Source: Pseudomonadota bacterium
GTDB taxonomy: Bacteria > Pseudomonadota > Gammaproteobacteria > Pseudomonadales > Oceanobacteraceae
DNA: 64,000 nt
Reading direction: 5' to 3'
Assembly (NCBI GenBank): GCA_030145845.1
Contig: JAIXHJ010000007.1
Coordinates: forward strand, 1 to 64,000
In this document: piece after piece, positions 8,801 through 20,094 of the stretch
Layout of the letters: each line of letters starts with the position of its first letter
Position numbering within the stretch: position 1 is the stretch's first letter
Made by a program: the position numbers and the translations under genes
The notes under the pieces: generated by a model
Seen by the model: only the letters and a program-made list of their open reading frames with translations
Databases searched by the model: none
What the model was told of the DNA's origin: nothing

Positions 8801-8904
8801 TATTATTATCGCCGCCGCCGGCAACCCGGGTCAGCAGCGGCAGTAAACTGGCCCGCTATTATATCACCCGATAGCGGACCGGCAGACAGCAGACTGTTTT
8901 GCCA

Positions 8905-10422
8905 TTAACGCAAAAACAGCTGATAGGCCATATTGCTGCTTTCATCCCAGTAAGGATAACCCAGCTCTTCCAGCAGTTTTTCCAGCTGGGCTGTTTTATC
9001 GGCTTCAACCTGCAGACCGATCAGCACCCGGCCATAGGCTGCGCCATGATTGCGGTAATGGAACAGCGAAATATTGAAATGTTTGCCGAGTTTACGCAGG
9101 AAATTCAGCAGTGCTCCCGGGCGCTCCGGAAATTCAAAGCGGTACAGAACTTCGTCGGTAACCGCCGCCGGTGCATGGCCGCCCACCATATGACGGATAT
9201 GGTATTTGGCCATTTCGTCGTCGGTGATATCCAGCACCGGATAATTTTCGCTGCTCAGTTCATCCACCAGCTGCTGACGGGAGCCCGGTTCGGCACCGAC
9301 TTTCACGCCGACATAAATCCGCGCCCGGTCGTCATCGGCATAGCGGTAATTGAATTCCGTGATCGGCCGTTTACCGATCAGGCTGCAGAATTTCTGGAAG
9401 CTGCCCGGTTGCTCGGGAATGGTGACGGCCAGAATAATTTCCCGCCCTTCACCGATTTCTGCCACCTCCGAAATATAACGCAGGCGATCGAAGTTAACGT
9501 TGGCGCCACTGAGAATGGCCACCAGATTCTGATTTTCACAGCCTTCACGCTCAACGTATTTTTTCACCCCGGCCACACTCAGGGCACCGGCCGGTTCGCA
9601 CACGGCACGGGTATCGTCGAACACATCCTTGATCGCCGCACAGATTTCATCCGGGGTACAGGTGATGACTTCATCGACGGTGTTTTTCAGCACTTCCCAG
9701 GTGTTCTTACCGATCTGCGCCACTGCCACGCCATCGGCGAAAATACCGACCTGCGGCAGGATCACGCGTTTGCCGGTTTCCAGCGCCACCGCCAGACAGG
9801 CCGACTCGGTGCTCTCCACCGCAACGATACGGACTTCCGGACGCAGGGCTTTCACATAAGCAGCCACACCGGCGGCCAGACCACCGCCACCCACCGGAAT
9901 AAAGACCGCATCCAGCGGGCCGCTGAGCTGACGCAGGATTTCCATGCCGATGGTTCCCTGTCCGGCAATCACCTCTGGGTCATCGTAGGGATGGATATAG
10001 GTCATGCCTTTTTCTTCCACCAGCTTCTGCGAATAGGTAAAAGCGTCGTCAAAAGCATCACCCTGCAGCACCACTCTGGCGCCACGGGCCTTCACCGAAC
10101 GGACCTTGATATCCGGCGTGGTCCGCGGCATCACGATGGTCGCCTTAATGCCCAGTTTCTGCGCCGACAGGGCAACCCCCTGGGCATGGTTACCGGCTGA
10201 AGCGGTGACCACCCCACAGGCTTTTTCTTCTTCGCTCAGCTGCACAATTTTGTTGTAGGCGCCACGCAGCTTGAACGAATACACCGACTGTTCGTCTTCA
10301 CGCTTGAGCCAGATCTGATTCCCCAGCCGCTCACTCAGAAACGGTGCAATACGCAACGGCGATTCCACGGCAACGTCATACACGCGGGCGGACAGAATCT
10401 TTTTCAGGTAATCGTTCAGCAT
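8905..10422 (-). CDS. ilvA: threonine dehydratase (deaminase), biosynthetic
   Basis: About 505 residues, close to E. coli IlvA (514). It converts threonine to 2-oxobutanoate with PLP, the first step towards isoleucine. The Schiff-base Lys is in VYSFKLRGAYNK, the substrate loop is SAGNHAQG, and the phosphate-binding loop is GGGGLAAG. Two ACT-like regulatory repeats fill the C-terminal third (IPEQPGSFQKF and FPERPGALLNFLRK), as expected for the isoleucine-inhibited biosynthetic enzyme, not the short catabolic TdcB. The start MLNDYLKKIL is chosen because the upstream extension has no family resemblance. The gene is divergent from rpiA, a neighbour also known in Pseudomonas. Confidence 0.95.
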   Translation of the reverse strand: MLNDYLKKILSARVYDVAVESPLRIAPFLSERLGNQIWLKREDEQSVYSFKLRGAYNKIVQLSEEEKACGVVTASAGNHAQGVALSAQKLGIKATIVMPRTTPDIKVRSVKARGARVVLQGDAFDDAFTYSQKLVEEKGMTYIHPYDDPEVIAGQGTIGMEILRQLSGPLDAVFIPVGGGGLAAGVAAYVKALRPEVRIVAVESTESACLAVALETGKRVILPQVGIFADGVAVAQIGKNTWEVLKNTVDEVITCTPDEICAAIKDVFDDTRAVCEPAGALSVAGVKKYVEREGCENQNLVAILSGANVNFDRLRYISEVAEIGEGREIILAVTIPEQPGSFQKFCSLIGKRPITEFNYRYADDDRARIYVGVKVGAEPGSRQQLVDELSSENYPVLDITDDEMAKYHIRHMVGGHAPAAVTDEVLYRFEFPERPGALLNFLRKLGKHFNISLFHYRNHGAAYGRVLIGLQVEADKTAQLEKLLEELGYPYWDESSNMAYQLFLR

Positions 10423-10496
10423 GGGGATATTCCGGATCAGACAGAAAAATGCAGTGCAGAGCGCACACAGGGGACGCATTGTAACGCATCAGAGCA

Positions 10497-10502
10497 TATA
10501 AT
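10497..10502 (+). promoter_or_regulatory. candidate -10 element for rpiA
   Basis: A perfect TATAAT lies 33 nt before the rpiA start in the ilvA-rpiA intergenic region. The -35 region is poor, so this may be a weak or activator-dependent promoter. Confidence 0.4.
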
Positions 10503-10535
10503 TCGCTCAAACCCTGTAAAACAGATATTGCCATC

Positions 10536-11210
10536 ATGACCCAAGACGAACTGAAACGCGCAGTCGGCGAGGCCGCCGCCGCCTATATCCTTCCGCATCT
10601 GGAAGAAGACAGCATCATCGGCGTCGGCACCGGTTCCACGGCCAACTGCTTTATTGATGCCCTGGCCAGCCATAAGCACCTGTTTGACGGCGCCGTGGCC
10701 AGCTCCGAAGCATCCGCCACCCGCCTGAAAGAGCACGGTATTCCGGTGTACAACCTGAACTCTGTCGGCAGCCTCGATTTCTATATTGATGGCGCGGATG
10801 AAATCAATGAACGTCTGGAAATGATCAAGGGCGGTGGCGCCGCCCTGACGCGGGAAAAGATTGTTGCCGCGGTGGCGAAAGAATTTATCTGCGTGGCCGA
10901 CGAATCCAAGCTGGTCACTTCCCTCGGCACCTTCCCGCTGCCGGTGGAAGTGATCCCCATGTCCCGTTCCTACGTCGCCCGTGAGCTGGTGAAACTGGGC
11001 GGTGACCCGGTCTGGCGCGAAGGCGTGATGACCGATAACGGTAACCATATCCTCGATGTGCACAATATGAAGATTGCCTCGCCCATGGAAATGGAAACCA
11101 GGATCAATCAGATCACCGGCGTGGTCACCAACGGACTGTTCGCCCTGCGCCCGGCCAATATCCTGCTGCTCGGGACTCAGGACGGGGTGAAAACCGTTAA
11201 GGCAGACTGA
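10536..11210 (+). CDS. rpiA: ribose-5-phosphate isomerase A
   Basis: 224 residues, full length for the family. It interconverts ribose-5-phosphate and ribulose-5-phosphate in the non-oxidative pentose phosphate pathway. Signature motifs are [15 protein letters not shown] near residue 28, DGADEINE (catalytic Asp pair) near 88, and [14 protein letters not shown] near 100. The next gene (YdbH family) starts 5 nt after the stop, so the two may share a transcript although the functions are unrelated. Confidence 0.96.
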   Translation: MTQDELKRAVGEAAAAYILPHLEEDSIIGVGTGSTANCFIDALASHKHLFDGAVASSEASATRLKEHGIPVYNLNSVGSLDFYIDGADEINERLEMIKGGGAALTREKIVAAVAKEFICVADESKLVTSLGTFPLPVEVIPMSRSYVARELVKLGGDPVWREGVMTDNGNHILDVHNMKIASPMEMETRINQITGVVTNGLFALRPANILLLGTQDGVKTVKAD

Positions 11211-11215
11211 GCCGT

Positions 11216-13930
11216 ATGAGGATTAGCAGGAAGCTGATCCGCCGGGCCGGCATCATGACCGGCCTGGCTGTTATCCTCTGCGCCCTGTTGCTGGCGCTGC
11301 TGCCAACCCTGCTCAAACCTGTGCTTAACCGCTGGCTGCCGCTCTGGCTCAGCGATGACGATCAGACAGCAGCCTTTCATCTCAGCCACTTCAGCTGGAC
11401 CGGCCTCGGTATTGACCAGCTGCGTCTGACCCTCAGCGACGGCACCCTGATTCAGCTCGATGACCTGCAGCTCAGCTACCGGCCCACGGAACTGCTGCGC
11501 GGTCATCTGCGCTCACTGCAGCTGGCGTCTGCACTGGTCAGCATGCCGGCTCCCAGCGCCGGAAAAGTAGCGGCCGCCGCCGCCGGTAATGCCCGCGAGG
11601 CAGCCCGCAGCCAGTTCAACCAGCCGGTCAGCATTCCCGCCTTTCAGCAGTGGCTGGACCTGCCGGCTGAACATATCCGCATTGATCATTTCCGCTTTCT
11701 GCACCCGCTGTTCAGCGCAGAGCTGAGCGCCGACCTGACCCCGGCGCTGTGGCGCATCCACGGTGACAGCCAGCTGGATAACCAGCCGCTGCCGTGGCAG
11801 CTGGAATTCCAGCTGCAGCAGAACGGGGACTGGCTGCTGCTGGTTGCCGAGCAGCAGACCCTGCTGCTGCAGCAGTATGGCCATGTACAGCAGGATCAGG
11901 CTGTCACCGCCATCCACCTTGATCAGCGCGCCGATTTCGGTGCCCTGAGTGAACGCTTACCCCAGCTGGCGGCCCTGCCGCTGCCATTACAGCAGCTGAC
12001 GCTGCAGGCCGAACTGCAGCTGCCCAATCAGGGCGTCCTGCCACAGGATGCCGTGCTGGGAGCCGTGCTCAAAGCCGGCACCCGCGCGGCACAACTGCCC
12101 GGCGATGTGCACTGGCAACAGGGGGAATGGCTGCTGACGCTGACCAAGGAACAGGCCGGCAGCGACTGGCAGTTCCGCGTCGATGGCCAGCCGCAGTCTG
12201 TGCAGCTGGGCGCCGGCTGGGCCGGTCAGCCGCTGACCGTGCGCTCCGGGCAGCAGCTGAGTGGGCAGTGTGATGCAGCCCTGACGCAGTGTAATGCCAG
12301 CGGTCGTCTGCATAATCAGCTGCTCAGTCAGAACGGGCAGCCACTGGCGACACTGACCCTCTCGCCACAGCTGCACTGGCAGCGCACGCAGGGGCTGCAA
12401 CTCAGTCTGCCTCTGAGCGCCGACAGTCAGGCCGCCCTCGCTTCCCTGACCGGAGTGCCCCTGCACAGTGGCCAGCTCAGCGGCCATCTCAGTGCCAGTG
12501 TGGATGAGGCCGGCCAGTGGCAGCTCAGCAGCCAGCAGGGTTTTGCCGGACGTTTCCTGCTGACGCCACCGGCGGGCTGGACCGTAGCGGATATTCAGCT
12601 GCAACTGTTGCCGGATCTGGACCTGCACGGTGATCTGAATGCAGCGTCGCTCCGCCAGCAACTGCTGCTGGAGCCACTGACCCTGCTCGTGCAGCCACTC
12701 AGCGCCCACTATCAGGGGGCGGCCGGTGACAGCGGTGAGCTGAATCTGCAGCAGACCCGTCTCAGCTGTCAGCCGGAAATGTTTGCCGCCGGCTTCAACG
12801 CCGCCTGTCACGCCGATGTCACGCTGGCAAAATCCAGCTGGCTCGGCTGGCCACTGCCCGATGCACACCTCAGCGGGCCACTGCATCTCAACATGAACCG
12901 CGTCAGTGGCGAACAGACCGTCGACGGTCAGTTCCGCGTCCGTGCCGCCAATGATCAGTTACAGATGCGCCTCAATCTGCAGCATGACCTGCAGCAGCAG
13001 CGCGGCAGTCTGCAGTGGCACCTGAATGATATGCCGCTCGACTGGCAACAGCTGGGGCTGGGTGAAATGAGCGCGCTGACCAACGTGGAACTCCTCAGCG
13101 GCAGCCTCGCCGGTCAGGGCTGGACCGACTGGCAGCTGACCGGACAGGGCTTCAGCATCAAACCGGATATGATGCTGCGGGCCGATAACCTCAGCGCGGT
13201 GTACGACAGCAGCATCGGCTTTGACGGCTGGAATGCCCTGATCGCCCTGCGCCGTCCGTTCGGCGGTGATTACCTGCTCGACGCTCAGGTCAGCGGCCAG
13301 AGCCTTAACCCCGGCATTGCCCTGAACGATATCCTGGCGCGCAGCCAGACCCGCATCCCGGCCGACTTTTCCTGGGCAGTGGCGGATATTTATGAAATGC
13401 ATACCGATGTGCTCGGCGGCCGCATCCACACCCCGCAGATCCGCTTCGACAGCCGCAAAAAGATCAACGCTTTCGGCATTGAACTGGACCATATCCAGCT
13501 GGCCCGGATCGCCGCGCTGGAACCCGGCGCCGAGGTCGAGGCCAGCGGTACCCTGGATGGCGTGATTCCCATCGTGCTGACGGAGGAAGGCGTATCGGTG
13601 CCCGGCGGCGCGCTGTTTGCCCGCGACCCGGGCGGCACCATCCGTTATCACAACAACACCTCGCAGGCGCTCGGCCAGTCGGATCAGACCGTGGGCATGG
13701 CCATGCGTCTGCTGCAGAACTTCCGCTACGACCAGCTGCAGACCAATCTGCAGTATCAGCCCGACGGTGCCCTCAATCTCGGCCTGCAGTTTGAGGGCAG
13801 CAACCCGGATTTCTTTGACGGCCAGCGCACGCACCTGAACGTCAATCTGGATTACAACCTGCTCGATTTACTGGAAAGCCTGCGCGTCACCCAGGATGTG
13901 ATCAGTAAGCTGGAAAGCAAATACCAGTAA
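11216..13930 (+). CDS. YdbH-family AsmA-like protein
   Basis: 904 residues with a single N-terminal membrane anchor (GIMTGLAVILCALLLALLPTLL), then a long, Gln/Leu-rich beta-type periplasmic region. The C-terminal part (about 680-860) has the YdbH signature: DVLGGRIHTPQIRFD, a VEASGTLDGVIPI segment and a GGALFARDPGGTIRYH segment. In E. coli YdbH acts with TamB and YhdP in moving phospholipids to the outer membrane, bridging to the lipoprotein YnbE. No YnbE or YdbL gene follows here; the next gene is convergent and unrelated. It is probably co-transcribed with rpiA. Confidence 0.8.
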   Translation: MRISRKLIRRAGIMTGLAVILCALLLALLPTLLKPVLNRWLPLWLSDDDQTAAFHLSHFSWTGLGIDQLRLTLSDGTLIQLDDLQLSYRPTELLRGHLRSLQLASALVSMPAPSAGKVAAAAAGNAREAARSQFNQPVSIPAFQQWLDLPAEHIRIDHFRFLHPLFSAELSADLTPALWRIHGDSQLDNQPLPWQLEFQLQQNGDWLLLVAEQQTLLLQQYGHVQQDQAVTAIHLDQRADFGALSERLPQLAALPLPLQQLTLQAELQLPNQGVLPQDAVLGAVLKAGTRAAQLPGDVHWQQGEWLLTLTKEQAGSDWQFRVDGQPQSVQLGAGWAGQPLTVRSGQQLSGQCDAALTQCNASGRLHNQLLSQNGQPLATLTLSPQLHWQRTQGLQLSLPLSADSQAALASLTGVPLHSGQLSGHLSASVDEAGQWQLSSQQGFAGRFLLTPPAGWTVADIQLQLLPDLDLHGDLNAASLRQQLLLEPLTLLVQPLSAHYQGAAGDSGELNLQQTRLSCQPEMFAAGFNAACHADVTLAKSSWLGWPLPDAHLSGPLHLNMNRVSGEQTVDGQFRVRAANDQLQMRLNLQHDLQQQRGSLQWHLNDMPLDWQQLGLGEMSALTNVELLSGSLAGQGWTDWQLTGQGFSIKPDMMLRADNLSAVYDSSIGFDGWNALIALRRPFGGDYLLDAQVSGQSLNPGIALNDILARSQTRIPADFSWAVADIYEMHTDVLGGRIHTPQIRFDSRKKINAFGIELDHIQLARIAALEPGAEVEASGTLDGVIPIVLTEEGVSVPGGALFARDPGGTIRYHNNTSQALGQSDQTVGMAMRLLQNFRYDQLQTNLQYQPDGALNLGLQFEGSNPDFFDGQRTHLNVNLDYNLLDLLESLRVTQDVISKLESKYQ

Positions 13931-13935
13931 CCGCC

Positions 13936-15694
<1,759 letters not shown>

Positions 15695-15715
15695 CTGCCG
15701 CTTAAAGGACGGATT

Positions 15716-17812
15716 ATGAGCGACGCCAGCAACGAAGAAAAAATCATCGACCTCACCAGCCCTGAATACTACATCAACCGGGAACTGAGCCATCTGCAGT
15801 TCAATATCCGGGTGCTGGAACAGGCGCTGGATGAAAGCCATCCGTTACTGGACCGGCTGTTTTTCCTGTGTATTTTCAGTAAAAACCTCGATGAATTTTA
15901 CGAAGTCCGCGTCGCCAACCTGACCCAGCAGCTGACTTTTGCCCGTGAACAGGCCGGTGCCGATGGTATGCACCCACAGCAGGTACTGAGTGAAATTCAC
16001 ACCGTCTGCAGCGCCACCGTTGACCGTCAGTATCATATTCTGAACGACACCATCCTGCCGCAGCTGGCACAGGAAAATATTCACTTCCTGCGCCGTGCCG
16101 ACTGGAGCGAGCCACAGCGCGAATGGGTACGTGCCTATTTTGAGGAAAGTGTACAGCCACTGGTCAGCCCGATCGGACTGGACCCGTCGCACCCTTTTCC
16201 CCGCCTGGTGAACAAAAGCCTGAACTTTATTGTCGCCCTGGAGGGTAAAGACGCCTTCGGCCGTGAAACCGGTATGGCGATTATTCCCGCCCCGCGTTCT
16301 TTACCGCGTATTGTGCGTATTCCGGATGAGCTGACCACGGGTGGTGATCATTTTATTTTCCTGTCGTCGATCATTCACGAATACGCCGACGACCTGTTTC
16401 CCGGCATGTCCGTCAAAGGCTGTTACCAGTTTCGCGTTACGCGTAATGCCGACCTGGATATCGACCACGAAGATACCGCCGATCTGGCGTCGGCGCTGGA
16501 AGATGAACTGCACTCGCGTAATTTCGGTGAAGAAATGCGCCTTGAGGTGGCGGATAACTGTCCGGAAGATCTGGCCAATTTCCTGCTGCAGCAGTTCAAC
16601 CTGGAACAGAATGATCTGTACCGTGTTAATGGTCCGGTCAACCTGTCACGCATGATGGAAGTCATCGGTCAGATTAACCGTCCGGACCTGCAGTACCCGC
16701 CGTTTACACCGGGTCTGCCGAAGCATATTAAATTCAATAAAAGTATTTTCGAAAGTCTGCGCGAAAAAGATGTGCTGCTGCTGCACCCGTTTGAATCCTT
16801 CACCCCGGTGGTGGATTTATTACGTGAAGCCGCCAAAGATCCGCACGTACGCGCCATCAAACAGACGCTGTACCGCACCGGTGCCAAATCAGAAATTGTT
16901 AATGCGCTGGTTGATGCCGCCCGTAACGGCAAAGAAGTCACCGTGGTGATTGAACTGCGTGCGCGTTTTGATGAAGAAGAAAATCTTTATCTGGCCAACC
17001 GCCTGCAGGAAGCCGGTGCAGTGGTGGTGTATGGCGTAGTCGGTTATAAAACGCACGCCAAAATGATGCTGATTGTGCGCAAGGAAGGTGACCGCTACAA
17101 ACGCTATGTGCATCTGGGGACCGGTAATTATCACGCCGGTAATGCACGCGCTTACACCGACTACAGTTTTATGACCTGTGACGATTCCATCGGCGAAGAC
17201 GTACACAAGGTATTCCAGCAGCTGACCGGTATGGGTGAAGCCCTGCGGGTGAAAAAATTATTTCATGCGCCTTTTACCCTGCACAAAAAACTGATTGAAA
17301 TGATCGACCGCGAACGCGCCCACGCCGAAGACGGCAAACCGGCACTGATCCGCATGAAGGCCAATGGTCTGACCGAGCCCAAAGTGATCCGTGCACTGTA
17401 TAAAGCGTCACAGGCCGGCGTGGCAGTGGAACTGATTATCCGCGGCATGTGCTGTCTGCGTCCGGGCATTCCGGGCGTTTCAGAAAACATCCGCGTGCGT
17501 TCGGTGATCGGCCGCTTCCTCGAACACTCGCGCGTGTATTACTTCCTGAATAATGGCAAGGATGAAATCTATGCCGCCAGTGCCGACCTGATGGAGCGCA
17601 ACCTGCTCAACCGGGTGGAAACCGCCTTCCCGGTGGAAAGCAATAAACTGAAAGAACGGATGAAAAGCGAGCTGGAAGTTTATATGCGGGATAACTGTCA
17701 GGCCTGGGATCTGCAGCCCGACGGTTCTTATCTGCGCGCCCAACCGGCAGCAGAGGAAGAAGTGGTCAAAGCACAGGCCATTCTGCTGGAGACGCTGGCC
17801 AGCGCCTCCTGA
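15716..17812 (+). CDS. ppk: polyphosphate kinase 1
   Basis: 698 residues, full length for PPK1. It polymerises the ATP gamma-phosphate into polyphosphate. The N-terminal domain begins YYINRELSHLQFNIRVLEQA. The catalytic half has IKQTLYRTG, and then KTHAKMMLIVRK, whose His is the autophosphorylated residue, and HLGTGNYHAGNARAYTD. A second phospholipase-D-like repeat follows. Start context AAAGGA is good. It is convergent with ppx, so synthesis and breakdown genes meet tail to tail. Confidence 0.96.
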   Translation: MSDASNEEKIIDLTSPEYYINRELSHLQFNIRVLEQALDESHPLLDRLFFLCIFSKNLDEFYEVRVANLTQQLTFAREQAGADGMHPQQVLSEIHTVCSATVDRQYHILNDTILPQLAQENIHFLRRADWSEPQREWVRAYFEESVQPLVSPIGLDPSHPFPRLVNKSLNFIVALEGKDAFGRETGMAIIPAPRSLPRIVRIPDELTTGGDHFIFLSSIIHEYADDLFPGMSVKGCYQFRVTRNADLDIDHEDTADLASALEDELHSRNFGEEMRLEVADNCPEDLANFLLQQFNLEQNDLYRVNGPVNLSRMMEVIGQINRPDLQYPPFTPGLPKHIKFNKSIFESLREKDVLLLHPFESFTPVVDLLREAAKDPHVRAIKQTLYRTGAKSEIVNALVDAARNGKEVTVVIELRARFDEEENLYLANRLQEAGAVVVYGVVGYKTHAKMMLIVRKEGDRYKRYVHLGTGNYHAGNARAYTDYSFMTCDDSIGEDVHKVFQQLTGMGEALRVKKLFHAPFTLHKKLIEMIDRERAHAEDGKPALIRMKANGLTEPKVIRALYKASQAGVAVELIIRGMCCLRPGIPGVSENIRVRSVIGRFLEHSRVYYFLNNGKDEIYAASADLMERNLLNRVETAFPVESNKLKERMKSELEVYMRDNCQAWDLQPDGSYLRAQPAAEEEVVKAQAILLETLASAS

Positions 17813-17821
17813 TACAGCCGG

Positions 17822-17847
17822 AAAACTGACCGGGCAACCCCGGTCAG
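17822..17847. terminator. shared hairpin between convergent ppk and ppx
   Basis: A perfect 9-bp stem (CTGACCGGG/CCCGGTCAG) with a 4-nt loop overlaps the ppx stop codon. Read on the minus strand it is followed by TTTTCC, so it can stop ppx transcription. On the plus strand the same stem after ppk lacks a T-run. Confidence 0.65.
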
Positions 17848-19346
17848 GCAATCTCCAGGGTAAAGCCGGCGTTTTTCTGCAACGCCACTTCTTCCTGCAG
17901 GTCACGCGCCGTCAGCGGATGTTCCGCCAGCCAGTTCTGTGGCATGGTCATGCGCAGACTGCCATCAGCCGCCTGCAGTTCAGGCACCGGCACCGGATGC
18001 ACACCGCGGCTGTGATTAAGAATCACCGCCAGCCGCAACAAACGGCTCAGCTTCATCGCGCTGTCGCGCCGTGACGGTGTGATCTCCAGAAAAAGTTCTT
18101 CATGCCATTTCCGCCGGTGCGCCCGCACCAGCGCCGCCAGCTTACTCTGCCCCTGCCGGGTAAAGCCCAGCATATCCGCGTGCTGCAGCAGATAAGCGCC
18201 GTGTTTGTGAAAACCGCTGTGGGCAATACTGAGGCCGATTTCATGCAGCTGCGCAGACCAGTTAAGAAAAGCCGCCGACATACTGTCGAGCCGCCAGTCC
18301 TGCTGCACCTGACGGAACATGGCTTCCGCTGTTCCCCGCACCCGCTCGGCCTGCGCCTGATCGGCGTAAAAGCGCTCCGACATCGCCTGTACGGTTCGCT
18401 CACGGACATTTTCATGGGTGGAACGGCCGACCAGATCCCACAGCGCCCCTTCACGTAAAGCCCCATCGGAATAAATCATCCGCTGTGGCCCGAAGGTATC
18501 GAAAATCGCCTGCAGGATAGCCAGTCCGCCAATAAACACCTGGCGCCGCTCCGGTTTTACCCCCGACAGCGCCACATCATCCGTGGTTTCATACTGCAGC
18601 ATCTGTTTGCGCAGTTTCTTCAGCCCTGCCGCAGTAATGCCTTCGCTTTCCCAGCCATTGACCAGCAGCGCCTGCTCCGCCGCGCGGATAGTCCCGGAAG
18701 AGCCCACGGCACTGTCCCAGCCAAGCTGTTTGTAATGGGTTTCAATATTCAGCAGTTCCTGGCTGGCGGCAGCCACGGCGTCGTTGAAACGTTCTTCGCT
18801 GATGCGGCCATCCGGAAAAAAGCGCCGCGTGTACGACACACACCCCATATGCAGACTTTCCAGCGCCAGCGGTTCGAAGCGCTCACCGATAATAAATTCG
18901 GTACTGCCACCGCCGATATCCACCACCAGCCGCTTACCGGCATCGTCAGCCAGCGTATGCGCCACGCCAAGATAAATCAGCCGGGCTTCTTCACGGCCGG
19001 CAATCACCTCAATCGGGTAGCCGAGCACCTCTTCCGCCCGGTCGATAAACTCTTTCCGGTTGCGGGCCGCACGCAGGGCATTGGTCGCCAGTACACTGAC
19101 GCGGTTACTGTCCATCCCCTGCAGCCGCTGGGCAAATTCGCGCAGGCAATCCAGCCCGCGCTGCTGGGCGTCTTCTGATAACAGACCGGCAGCATCCAGA
19201 CCGGCCGCCAGCTGCACCTTCTGGCCACGTTTTTCCAGCGTCCGGAACTCGCCCTGGAATTCCTGCGCAATCACCATATGAAAACTGTTGGAGCCAAGGT
19301 CTACCGCGGCAATCAGATCAGAGGCCACACCCTGAGTATCTGTCAT
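17844..19346 (-). CDS. ppx: exopolyphosphatase
   Basis: About 500 residues (E. coli Ppx is 513). It removes terminal phosphates from polyphosphate; related GppA acts on pppGpp. The ASKHA ATPase-fold motifs are AAVDLGSNSFHMV at the N-terminus and VVDIGGGSTEFIIG near 140. A C-terminal HD-like helical domain includes SAQLHEIGLSIAHSGFHKHGAYLL. The start is set at the second Met of MTMTDTQG because AGGAA lies 6 nt before it and directly abuts the first. The pairing with ppk favours Ppx over GppA. Confidence 0.93.
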   Translation of the reverse strand: MTDTQGVASDLIAAVDLGSNSFHMVIAQEFQGEFRTLEKRGQKVQLAAGLDAAGLLSEDAQQRGLDCLREFAQRLQGMDSNRVSVLATNALRAARNRKEFIDRAEEVLGYPIEVIAGREEARLIYLGVAHTLADDAGKRLVVDIGGGSTEFIIGERFEPLALESLHMGCVSYTRRFFPDGRISEERFNDAVAAASQELLNIETHYKQLGWDSAVGSSGTIRAAEQALLVNGWESEGITAAGLKKLRKQMLQYETTDDVALSGVKPERRQVFIGGLAILQAIFDTFGPQRMIYSDGALREGALWDLVGRSTHENVRERTVQAMSERFYADQAQAERVRGTAEAMFRQVQQDWRLDSMSAAFLNWSAQLHEIGLSIAHSGFHKHGAYLLQHADMLGFTRQGQSKLAALVRAHRRKWHEELFLEITPSRRDSAMKLSRLLRLAVILNHSRGVHPVPVPELQAADGSLRMTMPQNWLAEHPLTARDLQEEVALQKNAGFTLEIA

Positions 19347-19497
19347 AGTCATTTCCTGAAAACACTTTCCCACTGGCGCCGACGGACGGCTCCGCAGGCC
19401 GCTGCTGCCTGTTATTACCGGCAGTAACGGCACTGTCAGTTGTCTGACATTGTGACATATTCCGGCGCGGCGGGGATCAGTATCATGGTTACAGTAA

Positions 19498-19525
19498 TTG
19501 ATTCCGGACAAAGCCGGGGTACAAT
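19498..19525 (+). promoter_or_regulatory. candidate trxA promoter
   Basis: TTGATT and TACAAT are spaced by 16 nt, about 36 nt before the trxA start, and a GGGGA ribosome-binding site follows. Both hexamers are near consensus. Confidence 0.6.
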
Positions 19526-19561
19526 GCACTCTGCATCCGATATTCCAACCAGGGGAAACAC

Positions 19562-19888
19562 ATGAGCGATAACATTCTGACCGTAACCGACGACTCCTTT
19601 GATACTGACGTACTGGGCTCTGATCTGCCGGTTCTGGTCGACTTCTGGGCTGAGTGGTGCGGTCCATGCAAAATGATTGCGCCCGTACTGGAAGAAATCG
19701 CCGAAGAGTACGCCGGTAAACTGAAAATCGCCAAACTGAACATCGATCAGAACGAAGCCACCGCGCCGAAGTTCGGTATCCGTTCCATTCCGACCCTGAT
19801 TCTGTTCAAAAACGGCAACGCAGAAGCCACCAAAATCGGTGCAATGAGCAAGTCTGAACTGGCTGCGTTCATCGAACAGGCCCTGTAA
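19562..19888 (+). CDS. trxA: thioredoxin 1
   Basis: 108 residues, typical length. The active site [10 protein letters not shown] lies near residues 31-40, with the conserved cis-Pro in [12 protein letters not shown] near 76. It reduces protein disulfides in the cytoplasm using thioredoxin reductase. Codon use and the strong promoter suggest high expression. It has its own terminator before rho, and the ppx/trxA/rho order is shared with Pseudomonas. Confidence 0.97.
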   Translation: MSDNILTVTDDSFDTDVLGSDLPVLVDFWAEWCGPCKMIAPVLEEIAEEYAGKLKIAKLNIDQNEATAPKFGIRSIPTLILFKNGNAEATKIGAMSKSELAAFIEQAL

Positions 19889-19949
19889 GCACGTTGTTTT
19901 TCCTCAGGAAAGTCACGCTTTCGTACGGATTGCGTGATTTTCCGGTGAT

Positions 19950-19974
19950 AAAAAGGCGCTGCGGCGCCTTTTTG
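19950..19974 (+). terminator. trxA intrinsic terminator
   Basis: Stem GGCGC/GCGCC with loop TGCG, extended by A5 on the left and T5 on the right, 60 nt after the trxA stop. This is a classic factor-independent terminator. Confidence 0.85.
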
Positions 19975-19976
19975 TG

Positions 19977-20005
19977 TAGACACCTGCATTTTATGTGTCT
20001 ATAGT
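19977..20005 (+). promoter_or_regulatory. candidate rho promoter
   Basis: TAGACA and TATAGT are separated by exactly 17 nt, directly after the trxA terminator. Each hexamer matches consensus at five of six positions. It leaves a leader of roughly 80 nt before rho; rho leaders are known sites of autoregulation. Confidence 0.65.
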
Positions 20006-20094
20006 CGTACCACGTTTGGGAGTTCTTCCCACTCCGCCCTCTTCTTGATCACGCATCAGTATTTCTTTAAATAACTGCTATAAATCCGCCCTAT

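Noticed and set aside
8899..10200. Long plus-strand open frame opposite ilvA
   Set aside because: Antisense shadow with no recognisable domain; ilvA on the other strand has all motifs.
19440..19470. TGTGACATATTCC as a CRP site near ppx/trxA
   Set aside because: Only one half (TGTGA) is present; the second half TCACA is missing at the right spacing.
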